From positions 92,175-156,174 of the forward strand of contig NZ_VDCQ01000013.1 in NCBI RefSeq assembly GCF_006265175.1: 64,000 nucleotides of DNA. Reading direction: 5' to 3'. Shown in pieces: positions 44,808-53,031 of this stretch. Both the position numbers and the translations under genes were made by a program. This stretch comes from Paenibacillus hemerocallicola (GTDB lineage Bacteria; Bacillota; Bacilli; Paenibacillales; NBRC-103111). Numbering within the stretch: position 1 is the first letter of the stretch; each line of letters begins with the position of its first letter. Under the pieces are notes generated by a model, which was not told where the DNA came from, ran no database searches, and saw only the letters and a program-made list of their open reading frames with translations.

Positions 44808-46547
44808 ATGACGGAAAAAAAGGACAGCCAAATGAGTCGCAGAACATTGCTTACTTCGATCGGAGCGGCAGGTGCAACGTTTTCCATAACGCAGTTGTTA
44901 GGAGTGCCGAAACTCGCATTCGGCGAGCCCGGCGGTGTAACGAATGATGTATATGGCAACAGCTTTGGCATCGGCAACAGTTTTATGAAGCCGGTGTTCG
45001 AGGTGACGCTCGCACAGCTGCGCAGCATGCCGTTTCCGAACCTCACAGATGTGTACTATGTGACCGATGAAGGGAAAGAAGGGCATTTCCAATACGATGC
45101 AGCAGATGTTTCGTCGGCAGACAATACTGGGACAATTGTCGTATCGAGCAAAGGCGCGCGCTTCAAGCGTGACGTGCCAGACCGGATCTTCAACGTACGC
45201 TGGTTTGGGGCAATAGGAGATGGCGTTCACGACGACGGCGCTGCGATTCAGGCAGCAATCGATGCCATTCCTGCGGGCGGAGCGACATTGCTTTTCCCGC
45301 AAACAAGCCAATTTTATGCGTTGGAGAGCCAGGGGCTGTTGCTGGAAAACAAACAAAACGTTCGGCTTGTGGGTGAGGGCACGACGATCAAGTTCAAGGC
45401 GAATACGCCGGATGTCATTGATCAGCAGAGGAAACTGAGCATTTTGCGCATGCTAAGCAGCCGCTGGGTCGTGATGGAGGGGCTCATTTTGCACGGCAAC
45501 TTATCACAGCGCGTTGCCGTTCCGACGCAGGAAAGCTTTCACTGCTGCCTTAATATGCAGAATTGCGAAGACGTGGTCATTGAGAATTGTCATTTTATCG
45601 AAGGGATGACGGATGGCATTTATGTCGGAGCAATCTACAACCCGCCAGGTTCGCCGCCAAGAACAGCATTGGTCAGCAAAAATATTGTCATCAACAACTG
45701 TCAGATGCTGCGCTGCCGCCGCAACAATATTTCCATCGTCGGCGCAGACGGCGCACGCGTCTCCAACTGCCGGATCAGCGAGGCGGGGACGATTCAAGGT
45801 ATTTCGCCCCGTTCCGGGATCGATGTCGAGCCAAACAAAGGCTGGTTCGGGACTAGCAAAAACATCGTGCTGCAAAACAATACCGTCGAGAATAACGCAG
45901 GTACGAACGGGGTTTCGGTTGGCGGCAGCGGCAGTGAGAATGTGCGCATCGAGGGCAACCGGATTATGGGGCACACGACTGGCTTGAACTTGAACAACAA
46001 TGCGAATGCGCCGATGAACAAGAATGTTGTTGTCTCGGACAATACGTTCAGCAATAATGTAAACGGCATGCGGATGGTTGCCCGCAATGTCGATATTATC
46101 AGCGGCAACTTGTTCGTAGATAACTCCAGCATTGGTCTGATTATGCTGTATCATATCGATGGTGTGATCGTGACACAAAACCAGTTTATCCGCAACCTCG
46201 ACTATGCGATCTCAGGCGGATATAACTCGCCGAACATCGAGAACAACATCCGATCCGTTGTCATTACAAACAATTTGTTTGCGGACAGCGTGGCTGAATC
46301 GAATAATGCAACTGCTGGCCGCTCGGTCCGTTTGTATATGGCAGGTCCTTCAGCGCTTGTCGTCTTCAACAACAATATGCAGTTGAATCGGCCGGATGCT
46401 GTGCTCAAAATGAAAGGAGCATGGATCGACCGCGAATGTCTGGCACGCGCAACTGGAAATACGGCGAGCAACTTGTTTGATCCAACAAAGCCGCATGAAG
46501 GGTTTGTCGGGGCAGGAAACTACTCGGACGCACTGCTCATCTCGTAA
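44808..46547 (+). CDS. Tat-exported right-handed beta-helix protein (pectate-lyase-like)
   Basis: A 579-residue exported protein starting MTEKKDSQMSRRTLLTSIGA with a twin-arginine motif and a hydrophobic region ending near AFG (residue 39). A DVYGN segment follows, as in the protein at 41635. Residues ~130-560 carry the beta-helix: VRWFGAIGDGVHDDGAAIQA is the standard pectate-lyase-superfamily opening, then NCEDVVIENCHFIEGMTDGI, IVLQNNTVENN, VRIEGNRIMGH. ATG 44808 follows AGGAGGAATG. It is GC-richer than its relative at 41635. TACTGTTAACCC at 44718-44729 upstream is nearly identical to a sequence at 60236-60247. Confidence 0.87.
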   Translation: MTEKKDSQMSRRTLLTSIGAAGATFSITQLLGVPKLAFGEPGGVTNDVYGNSFGIGNSFMKPVFEVTLAQLRSMPFPNLTDVYYVTDEGKEGHFQYDAADVSSADNTGTIVVSSKGARFKRDVPDRIFNVRWFGAIGDGVHDDGAAIQAAIDAIPAGGATLLFPQTSQFYALESQGLLLENKQNVRLVGEGTTIKFKANTPDVIDQQRKLSILRMLSSRWVVMEGLILHGNLSQRVAVPTQESFHCCLNMQNCEDVVIENCHFIEGMTDGIYVGAIYNPPGSPPRTALVSKNIVINNCQMLRCRRNNISIVGADGARVSNCRISEAGTIQGISPRSGIDVEPNKGWFGTSKNIVLQNNTVENNAGTNGVSVGGSGSENVRIEGNRIMGHTTGLNLNNNANAPMNKNVVVSDNTFSNNVNGMRMVARNVDIISGNLFVDNSSIGLIMLYHIDGVIVTQNQFIRNLDYAISGGYNSPNIENNIRSVVITNNLFADSVAESNNATAGRSVRLYMAGPSALVVFNNNMQLNRPDAVLKMKGAWIDRECLARATGNTASNLFDPTKPHEGFVGAGNYSDALLIS

Positions 46548-46626
46548 AGCAGCTTTTCGCCAGATCGGACATATCATGCTGGATTTGCGAAGTGTCCACC
46601 ATGCCGGGTAAAACGATAAGGAATTG

Positions 46627-46679
46627 TACAACGCGAAGCCTTGCGCCCAGGAGATGAGGGCACAAGGCTTCGCGTTGTA
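46627..46679. terminator. Long perfect hairpin after the third beta-helix gene
   Basis: TACAACGCGAAGCCTTG (46627-46643) pairs perfectly over 17 bp with 46663-46679, with GCCC/GGGC extending the stem inward. There is no T-run on either strand, so it may be a bidirectional transcript end or an mRNA-stabilising structure. Confidence 0.55.
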
Positions 46680-46893
46680 AAGAAGGAACATCAATTTTAT
46701 GCAGCGCGGCCGTGTCGTTTCGCTGTCGTTATTCGACGCCGTTCCCGCGCAGTCCCCGGTGAAGTGAGAATTAATAGAGCTATGGCATGCAATCAAAATT
46801 TTTATGGGATTACTATATAATAGATTATTTTCAATTTTCATACATTATATTATTGTTTCCGTAAAATGGATAAACATCCTGTCCATTCGCTCA

Positions 46894-46922
46894 ACCAGGC
46901 TGCCGTTCACTGGCAGCCTGGT
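46894..46922. terminator. Hairpin in the gap between convergent genes
   Basis: ACCAGGCTGCC / GGCAGCCTGGT (46894-46904, 46912-46922) is a perfect 11-bp stem with a 7-base loop and no T-run. Apart from the two hairpins, 46548-47143 shows no gene. Confidence 0.5.
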
Positions 46923-47143
46923 GTCATGATGCTATCGTTATCCGAGGGAGCTTAATAATTAGATGCGTTTTCCGGCCTCGTTATAAGTGTATTTTAGGAA
47001 TCGATTCCCCATTAGATTCTCAATCAACTCTTTTTGTAAACCGGACTTTTTCAGTGGCCTCGTATGGAACAGTGGTCATTTTTTTTCAACGATTCAATTC
47101 CCCATATAGTTCGTTGAAAAGCTAGCTGCCGGCTTTTACGTAA

Positions 47144-47902
47144 CTACGTTTTGCGCAATTGATTAGGTGAGAGGCCAACATGTTTTTTGAACACTTGGCA
47201 AAAGTACGAAAAGTTGGGGAAGCCTACTTTTTCTCCAATTTGCTCTATGCTGAGGTCGGTCTCATAAAGCAATAAACTGGCTTGACGAATTCTCCTCGCC
47301 GTTACAAATCCCATCAAGCTGGTACCGGTTTCTTCACGGAAAATACGGGATATATAGGTTTTCGTCAGGTGCAGTTCTTCAGAGATTTGTGATAGTGTAA
47401 AGGTCTCATGATAATGCACCTCAATCCAAGCCATGATGGACTCGGAATGCCTTTTTAATCTTGAAGATTCGGCAGTGGCTATTGATTTCGTGTCCGTAAA
47501 GCCGATATCATACAGGGCTTGTAGAAGTCTAAGGACTAGAATCCCGAACTCATGTTGCGATTCAGTCTTTTTGCATTGTGCTAAACGCCGAGCAAAGAAC
47601 TCGTACATGCGGCATAGCTCACTATCCTCGGTCAATTCTTGAATGGATTGATTGGGAAGTTCACCGTGCCAAAGCTGATTATAATAATCAGCCAGGTGCG
47701 CAAACGGATCTATATAAGATGTAAATACAGAGGGTTCAAAAGAGATGATTGTTCTTTCGTAGGGCTGACTCAGAGAGACATTCATTTGAACTCGATGCAG
47801 TTGAAAGGGTTGAAAGTAAAATAAAGTTCCCGGATTCACATCGATTACCTGATCGCCAACCGTAATATGCCCGTGTCCTTGATGGATATACAAGAACTCC
47901 AT
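47144..47902 (-). CDS. AraC-family transcriptional regulator with a nonsense codon near its natural start
   Basis: From ATG 47902 the frame gives 252 residues: most of an N-terminal cupin (MEFLYIHQGHGHITVGDQVI) and a C-terminal AraC double helix-turn-helix (LSQISEELHLTKTYISRIF, IEQIGEKVGFPNFSYFCQVF). The homologous reading continues upstream in frame (PYRLSYRHFTDRDYTGYYH, CHLG) to an ATG at 48005-48007 with GGAG in front, but codon 9 of that version is TAA (47981-47983), where CAA would be expected. So the full 287-residue protein is interrupted and only the version lacking the first 35 residues, including cupin His residues, could be made by reinitiation. It may be non-functional. Confidence 0.7.
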   Translation of the reverse strand: MEFLYIHQGHGHITVGDQVIDVNPGTLFYFQPFQLHRVQMNVSLSQPYERTIISFEPSVFTSYIDPFAHLADYYNQLWHGELPNQSIQELTEDSELCRMYEFFARRLAQCKKTESQHEFGILVLRLLQALYDIGFTDTKSIATAESSRLKRHSESIMAWIEVHYHETFTLSQISEELHLTKTYISRIFREETGTSLMGFVTARRIRQASLLLYETDLSIEQIGEKVGFPNFSYFCQVFKKHVGLSPNQLRKT

Positions 47903-48171
47903 TCCTAAATGACAATGATAATATCCAGTGTAATCCCGGTCCGTAAAATGCCGGTAGCTTAATCTATAGGGCGTAGAGGATTAATTGATGTTCTCTGTGC
48001 GTTTCATTAATGCGCAACTCCGATTCCATGATACTTAGTTGGTGATATTCTAACACATTTTCGGTTTGTGCACGATAACAACAATTTAGTGAAATGCTGC
48101 TAAACTTTTGAGGTGTCGATATGTTATAAAATGACCATATTAGATTCGAGAAACTAAGAGGATGTGAAATT

Positions 48172-48450
48172 TTGGAGTATACAACTTTTGGCAAAACAGG
48201 GTTTCGGGTTTCCAAGCTAGGTCTGGGCGGTGCTCCGCTTGGCGGCGATTTCTGTCCGGTTACAGATGAGCAAGTCGTGGAATTGATTGATCGGGCATTG
48301 GAGCTGGGTATCAATTTTATTGACACAGCCCCGCTTTATGGAAGAGGAGAAAGCGAGCGCCGCATTGGCAAGGCCTCGCAGGGGAAGAGGGATAAAATGA
48401 TCCTCGCCAGCAAGGCAGTCATGCGGGGAGAGAGCTTGCCATGCCAATGA
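48172..48450 (+). pseudogene. Aldo/keto reductase N-terminal fragment
   Basis: A 92-codon frame (TTG at 48172 after GAGGATG) matches the start of the aldo/keto reductase barrel: MEYTTFGKTGFRVSKLGLGG, INFIDTAPLYGRGESERRIG with catalytic Asp and Tyr, and ILASKAV with catalytic Lys. The protein then stops after ESLPCQ, losing the last two thirds, including the NADPH-binding strands and catalytic His region. It overlaps the next frame by 10 bp. It is most likely a truncated gene; the native reductase would be about 320 residues. Confidence 0.75.
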
Positions 48451-48821
48451 TCGATATCTTCCACGACGGAATCCCGAATGACGCGGCATCCTGGCGTTGC
48501 AACCGCGCTGTGGAAGAACGGATTGGCTCAATAGCTCGTTTGAAGCCCGATTGGGTATCGAGCTATATTTATTACCATTACCAAACACAGGAAGAGTCTC
48601 CCGACAGCTTTAACAGCACTTATATGATAGGCCTGTTAAGCAGGTTATTATTTTCTTACTACGAGCTGCCGGCCAGCGTCAACGATCCTAAGCGAATAGG
48701 GAAGTTGGAAACGAAGTTGTCTCCTGGCAGTTGGCATGCTGTCATGCAGCCGCATTTTGAGCCTTGGGAAGGCGCCCCGGAAGATCAATGCTTATGGAGC
48801 CGAATGGAGCTGCTCTTGTAG
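48441..48821 (+). CDS. Uncharacterised 126-residue protein
   Basis: ATG 48441 follows GGGGAGAGAG. The sequence (IDIFHDGIPNDAASWRCNRA, VEERIGSIARLKPDWVSSYI, YYHYQTQEE, WHAVMQPHFEPWEGAPEDQC) is protein-like with His, Trp and acidic residues of the kind found in small ferredoxin-like barrels such as sugar mutarotases, but I cannot place it in a family. Its position after a sugar reductase fragment fits sugar metabolism. It may be intact, or may be the remainder of a gene disrupted with the reductase. Confidence 0.55.
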   Translation: MPMIDIFHDGIPNDAASWRCNRAVEERIGSIARLKPDWVSSYIYYHYQTQEESPDSFNSTYMIGLLSRLLFSYYELPASVNDPKRIGKLETKLSPGSWHAVMQPHFEPWEGAPEDQCLWSRMELLL

Positions 48822-49171
48822 GACTACTAGTAAATCTTTGAAAATCGGACAAGGGAATGCGTTCAGTTGCGAGCGATACGTCGGCTCCAGACTGCTACTC
48901 GTTCTTTTTAACGTTTCAGGGAAAAATCTAGTTTTCCTCGCATTCGGTAAGCTTTAGCCGTATCTAGCTCGCAATCCTTCGAGTTATTCAAGGTTTCTTT
49001 CTGTGCCGGAAGGGTGCCTCCACTTGAAGGGTGATCTCAAACAACCTCCTCATCTTTTCCTCTTCTTGGCCATTCCAAGTCAACATCTTCAACACCGGTG
49101 TTTCTATCGGGTTTTTACTTGGCAGTATTGACATCTTCTCTTATTCATAGACCACCCCCACGAAGTATAGC

Positions 49172-49265
49172 GAGGAGGCAATATATCTTTGTTGTAGAAA
49201 AGTGCGGAGAAATTAATCGCATAAGGGAGCACGATCAACTGGCCGTCGGGTTTGTAGTCTTTGAT
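49172..49265 (-). pseudogene. Short relic of a solute-binding lipoprotein on the minus strand
   Basis: Minus-strand reading KDYKPDGQLIVLPYAINFSA followed by LFYNKDIL is the standard ligand-cleft region of family-1 solute-binding proteins (compare LPFGMNYGSLLYNKDIF at 40251). It covers only about 30 codons and the frame breaks on both sides. The surrounding 48822-49330 also contains a minus-strand stretch (EEEKMRRLFEITLQVEAPFR, about 49010-49085) that may be another relic; I see no intact gene there. Confidence 0.6.
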
Positions 49266-49332
49266 AAATAAAATCAATCACAGCGTCCTTGTAAGGGTTC
49301 GAGAATCAATTGGAGCAGGATCGGTTTGCATC

Positions 49333-49469
49333 TGTTTAACATTGTTTAATTAGTTAACCTTTTCGGCGGGAGGTTTTAAAAATAGCTATTTAAATCTTGA
49401 CTCGAAAAACAAATCAGGCTATAATTTAGTCAAAACAGTTTAAATATATTAACTTATATGTTTAACATT
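49333..49469. promoter_or_regulatory. Paired TGTTTAACATT boxes flanking a promoter
   Basis: TGTTTAACATT occurs at 49333-49343 and 49459-49469, 126 bp apart start to start, which is 12 helical turns. Both are followed by further GTTTAA or GTTAAA half-sites. They flank the promoter at 49397-49425 and would suit a looping repressor such as the LacI-type regulator encoded at 59188 (inference). Confidence 0.5.
49397..49425 (+). promoter_or_regulatory. SigA-type promoter of the second carbohydrate locus
   Basis: TTGACT (49397-49402), a 17-bp spacer and TATAAT (49420-49425) make a near-consensus promoter, 217 bp before the lipoprotein start at 49642. Confidence 0.75.
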
Positions 49470-49641
49470 AGTTAAAGGTGTTTAATGGAAGGGGGGTGCA
49501 ACAAAAGGGGTTGTTCTGAAAGCGTTATCACGATGAAGGGCCCTGCATGCATGATTGATTTTGAAAGTTGCCAAAACGGTTTTGGCGAGAAGGGCAAGGG
49601 AAATGCAAATTAATCAACGTACGGGGAGGAAAAGGGGGACT

Positions 49642-50946
49642 ATGAACATTGTAAAACCTGGAACACGCTTTTGGATGCTGAAGCCTTTATTGCTTCTGCT
49701 GCTTGTCGCGCTTCTGGCAACAGCGTGCGGTAAAGCGGGGAATCAATCCAGACAGAACGACGCCGAGGAACCGCCCAAACCGGTAACACTCACGATTATG
49801 GCCACGTTGGACCCGGCTATTCTGGAAAAGCTGGAGCTTGAAAAGCATCTCAAGGCGAAGTACCCGCACATATCGCTGAAATTTATCCAGATTAAAGCGC
49901 CTGATCTTACGTTTGAGACAGCGCTGGCTTCAGGGGAAAAGCCGGACCTAGTCTGCTGCAGCATCGCCTCCGTCGGTCAATTTATCGATCTCGGCTTGCT
50001 CTCGGATATGACGCCGCTGATCAAAAAACATCAATTTGATTTGACGCGGCTGAGACCGGGAATGGAAGCGACGGTTCGCTCCTATTCGCAAACAGGCGAA
50101 TTTACGACAATGCCCTTCTACATGAGCAATAACGTCGTTTATTACAACAAAGGCATCTTCGATCTCTTTGGCCTTTCGTATCCGAAGGATGGGATGACCT
50201 GGAGTGACGTAAGCGAGCTGAACAAGAAATTGACGCGTTTCCATAATGGCATTCAGTACTACGGATTTCAATTTAACCAACAGAACATGACCTACAAGAA
50301 CCAGATGGCTCTTGCATTTGTGGACCGCAAAACGAATAAAGCGATTGTCAACACGGATCAATGGGCGAAATGGATGAGAACGATGGGCGAGTTCTCTTTT
50401 GTCGAAGGAAACAAGCCGGGCAATGGACAAAATCTGTTTCTGAAGGATCAAACCTTGGCGATGTATACCGGACCATCACTTCTGACCTTGTTGCCGGACG
50501 CGATGAAAAATGGGCTGCAATGGGGGATCGTTTCTTTGCCCGATTTTGATGGGATGAAGGGAGCCGGCACACAAATGAATGCGCCTTACTTTGCCATCCC
50601 GCCTACCAGCGAACACAAGGATGAAGCGTTCCAGTTTCTTTCCGTGCTGTTGTCGGAGGAGGTACAAACGAACCTTGCAGCGATAGGCTCCATTCCTGTC
50701 ATTCAGAGCGAAAAGGCGGAAAAGGCATTAGGCAGCGCTTACCCTGAATTGAGAGACAACAATTTGCAGGCGTTCTTCAAGGATACGATTGCGAAGCCGC
50801 AGCCCTATACCCGTTACGACAGTACAGCCGCCAACCTGTTGTTCAAGCAGTTGGAGGAATACCAAAAGGGACATAAAGATGTGAATACGGCATTGCGCGA
50901 TGCGGAAGAAATCATTAATACCGAGATAGCCAAGCTGGTTAAGTAG
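49642..50946 (+). CDS. ABC transporter solute-binding lipoprotein
   Basis: A 434-residue solute-binding protein with signal peptide (LLLLLLVALLATAC) and lipidated Cys near 32. It shares the paralogue signatures YYNKGIFDLFGLSYPKDGM, LTRFHNGIQYYGF and C-terminal DVNTALRDAEEIINTEIAKL. ATG 49642 follows GGGGAGGAAAAGGGGG. It opens a run of genes on the plus strand: two oxidoreductases start 23 bp downstream, then the giant beta-helix protein. No permease gene is present. The likely role is capture of the oligosaccharide released by the giant protein, under control of the LacI-type regulator. Confidence 0.9.
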   Translation: MNIVKPGTRFWMLKPLLLLLLVALLATACGKAGNQSRQNDAEEPPKPVTLTIMATLDPAILEKLELEKHLKAKYPHISLKFIQIKAPDLTFETALASGEKPDLVCCSIASVGQFIDLGLLSDMTPLIKKHQFDLTRLRPGMEATVRSYSQTGEFTTMPFYMSNNVVYYNKGIFDLFGLSYPKDGMTWSDVSELNKKLTRFHNGIQYYGFQFNQQNMTYKNQMALAFVDRKTNKAIVNTDQWAKWMRTMGEFSFVEGNKPGNGQNLFLKDQTLAMYTGPSLLTLLPDAMKNGLQWGIVSLPDFDGMKGAGTQMNAPYFAIPPTSEHKDEAFQFLSVLLSEEVQTNLAAIGSIPVIQSEKAEKALGSAYPELRDNNLQAFFKDTIAKPQPYTRYDSTAANLLFKQLEEYQKGHKDVNTALRDAEEIINTEIAKLVK

Positions 50947-50969
50947 CTGGTGTACGAGGAGTGGAGAGA

Positions 50970-51980
50970 ATGGGGGAGACCCGTACTATGAGAATGGCTG
51001 TTGTCGGATGCGGGGGATTGGGGAGACTGTATGTCCGCAACTATACCCGAATGCCCCACGTGAACCTGGTAGGCGTGTGCGATATTCAGCCCGAACTGGC
51101 GAATCCGGTTGCGGATATTGGAGAAACAACAGCTTTTACCTCGTTTGATGAGATGGTTGCAAAAGTAAAGCCGGATGTGGTCAGTGTGTGCCTCCCGACA
51201 CACTTACATAAAGCCTTTGTCGTAAAGGCAGCCAGCCTGGGCATCCATGTCATTTGCGAGAAGCCGGCCGCTTCCAGCCTGGCGGATGCGCAGGAGATGA
51301 TCGAGACATGCCGGCAGCATGGCGTCCGGCTCTTCATTGCCCATGTCGTACGTTTCTTTCCCAGCTATCGGGATATCAAAAGGAATGTGGATGCTGGTGT
51401 TATCGGGAGTCTGGGCTTGATCCATACCAAACGTTTCGGAACGTATCCCGGCGGATGGTACGCGGACCCGGTCAAGAGCGGCGGGGTTATCATGGATTTG
51501 CTGATCCATGATATCGATTATGTTCGCGGTCTGGCTGGCGATGTCTCCACCGTATTCGCCATGGGCCGGAGGACGGAAAACAAAGACTATGCGCTGGTAA
51601 CCTTGCGGTTCAACAATGGGGTAATCGCTAACCTTGAGGGCCATTGGGGATATCCGGGTCCCTTCACGACGGCGATCGAAGCAACCGGGAGGAAAGGAAT
51701 GATTCGTTTTCATACGGGAGAGGCATCCCCTCTAAAGATCTGGAAAAATACGAATCCACCCACTGCGGGTTACCAAAATGTTTCCATCCACGAGAGTCCG
51801 GCCGTACATGACCCTTATTATGAAGAACTGCTGCATTTTATCGAGTGCATCCAACAGGGCAAGGAAGCGATCGTTACTGCCGAGGATGGCTTGAAAGCGA
51901 TGGAGGTCGCTATGGCGGCTATAGAATCGATTCGCTCCGGAATGCCTGTTCAGTTGGAAGAGAGGGGGAGCGGAACGTGA
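50970..51980 (+). CDS. Gfo/Idh/MocA-family NAD(P)-dependent oxidoreductase
   Basis: A 336-residue enzyme: Rossmann domain with VVGCGGLG (GxGxxG, ~12-18) and the EKPAA motif whose Lys takes part in catalysis, then the alpha/beta domain with GGVIMDLLIHDIDYVRGL, carrying the His/Asp pair (HDIDY) of the active site. Such enzymes oxidise or reduce sugars, inositols or sugar acids. ATG 50970 follows GGAGTGGAGAGA; ATG 50988 is an alternative. It overlaps the next gene by 4 bp, so two related dehydrogenases are made together, possibly acting in sequence or as a heteromer. Confidence 0.9.
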   Translation: MGETRTMRMAVVGCGGLGRLYVRNYTRMPHVNLVGVCDIQPELANPVADIGETTAFTSFDEMVAKVKPDVVSVCLPTHLHKAFVVKAASLGIHVICEKPAASSLADAQEMIETCRQHGVRLFIAHVVRFFPSYRDIKRNVDAGVIGSLGLIHTKRFGTYPGGWYADPVKSGGVIMDLLIHDIDYVRGLAGDVSTVFAMGRRTENKDYALVTLRFNNGVIANLEGHWGYPGPFTTAIEATGRKGMIRFHTGEASPLKIWKNTNPPTAGYQNVSIHESPAVHDPYYEELLHFIECIQQGKEAIVTAEDGLKAMEVAMAAIESIRSGMPVQLEERGSGT

Positions 51981-52966
51981 GTACACTTCGGGTCGGGATG
52001 GTCGGATTTGCCCATGGTCATGCCTATAGTTATTTGAACGCGCTGAAAGCGATCCCGCAGGTTGCAGTCACCGGTCTGTTTGACGAGGAGAGAAGTAGGG
52101 TGGAGCGGATTGTGCGGCAGGATGGCATAACGTATTACGACGATTATCGCGAGTTGCTCGGCACGGACATTGACGCAGTTGTCATCTGTGCGGAAAATTC
52201 CCGCCACGCCGCGCTCACGATCGAAGCCGCCCGTTCCGGCAAGCATGTCCTGTGCGAGAAGCCGCTCGGGGTGAGCAGAGCGGAGATGGAACAGATGGTC
52301 CGGGTTTGTCGGGAGCACGGGGTACAACTGATGACGGCATTTCCTTGCCGGTATTTGTCCCCTGTCGTCGAAGCCAAAAAAGCAATTGAAGCAGGTGCCA
52401 TCGGGGATATTCTTGCCATTAAGGGCATGAACCGGGGCACGATGCCGGGTGGGTGGTTTATCGATCCGGCCTTGTCCGGAGGCGGAGCGATAATGGACCA
52501 TACCGTTCATGTCATGGACTTGATGAACTGGTTCGTAGACAGCGATGTGACAGAAGTGTACGGCGAGGCGGGAACGCTGTTCCACGACATTCAGGTAGAG
52601 GATGCCGGACTTGTTCATGTCAAGTTTGCAAATGGCGTTATTGGCATTATCGATACGAGTTGGTCGCGCACGAAATCTGCCCCTATGGGTTGGGATGTCG
52701 TTATGGAAATCACAGGTTCGTCGGGTGTTCTCTCGGTTGACGGATTTGGCCAGGTCAATCACATTTACGGTGATGACAAAATGAAGGCGCAGTGGAGCTA
52801 TTGGGGAGATTCCTCGGATGATCTGATGATTCAGGACTTTGTTCGCGCCTTGTTGGCACAAGAGGATGTGCCGATTAACGGTGAGGACGGCCTGAAAGCA
52901 ACCGTTGTGGCGCTTGCTGCGTATGAGGCAGCGAGACAGAAAAAGCCGGTCGTTTTCTCCGGTTGA
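51977..52966 (+). CDS. Gfo/Idh/MocA-family NAD(P)-dependent oxidoreductase
   Basis: A 329-residue paralogue of the preceding enzyme. Its nucleotide loop reads GMVGFAHGHAYSY, where the usual GxGxxG is altered to GFAHGH, a variant seen in some subgroups of the family. EKPLG and GGGAIMDHTVHVMDLMNWF (His/Asp pair HVMD) are present. The GTG at 51977 overlaps the previous stop (GTGA). The altered loop suggests a different cofactor grip or a bound, non-dissociating cofactor (inference). Confidence 0.88.
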   Translation: MSTLRVGMVGFAHGHAYSYLNALKAIPQVAVTGLFDEERSRVERIVRQDGITYYDDYRELLGTDIDAVVICAENSRHAALTIEAARSGKHVLCEKPLGVSRAEMEQMVRVCREHGVQLMTAFPCRYLSPVVEAKKAIEAGAIGDILAIKGMNRGTMPGGWFIDPALSGGGAIMDHTVHVMDLMNWFVDSDVTEVYGEAGTLFHDIQVEDAGLVHVKFANGVIGIIDTSWSRTKSAPMGWDVVMEITGSSGVLSVDGFGQVNHIYGDDKMKAQWSYWGDSSDDLMIQDFVRALLAQEDVPINGEDGLKATVVALAAYEAARQKKPVVFSG

Positions 52967-53031
52967 AAGAAATGGAATCCGTGAAATAGAAGGACGGAGA
53001 GAAGGAGATTCATTTTTCTTCTCCCGTTTCC

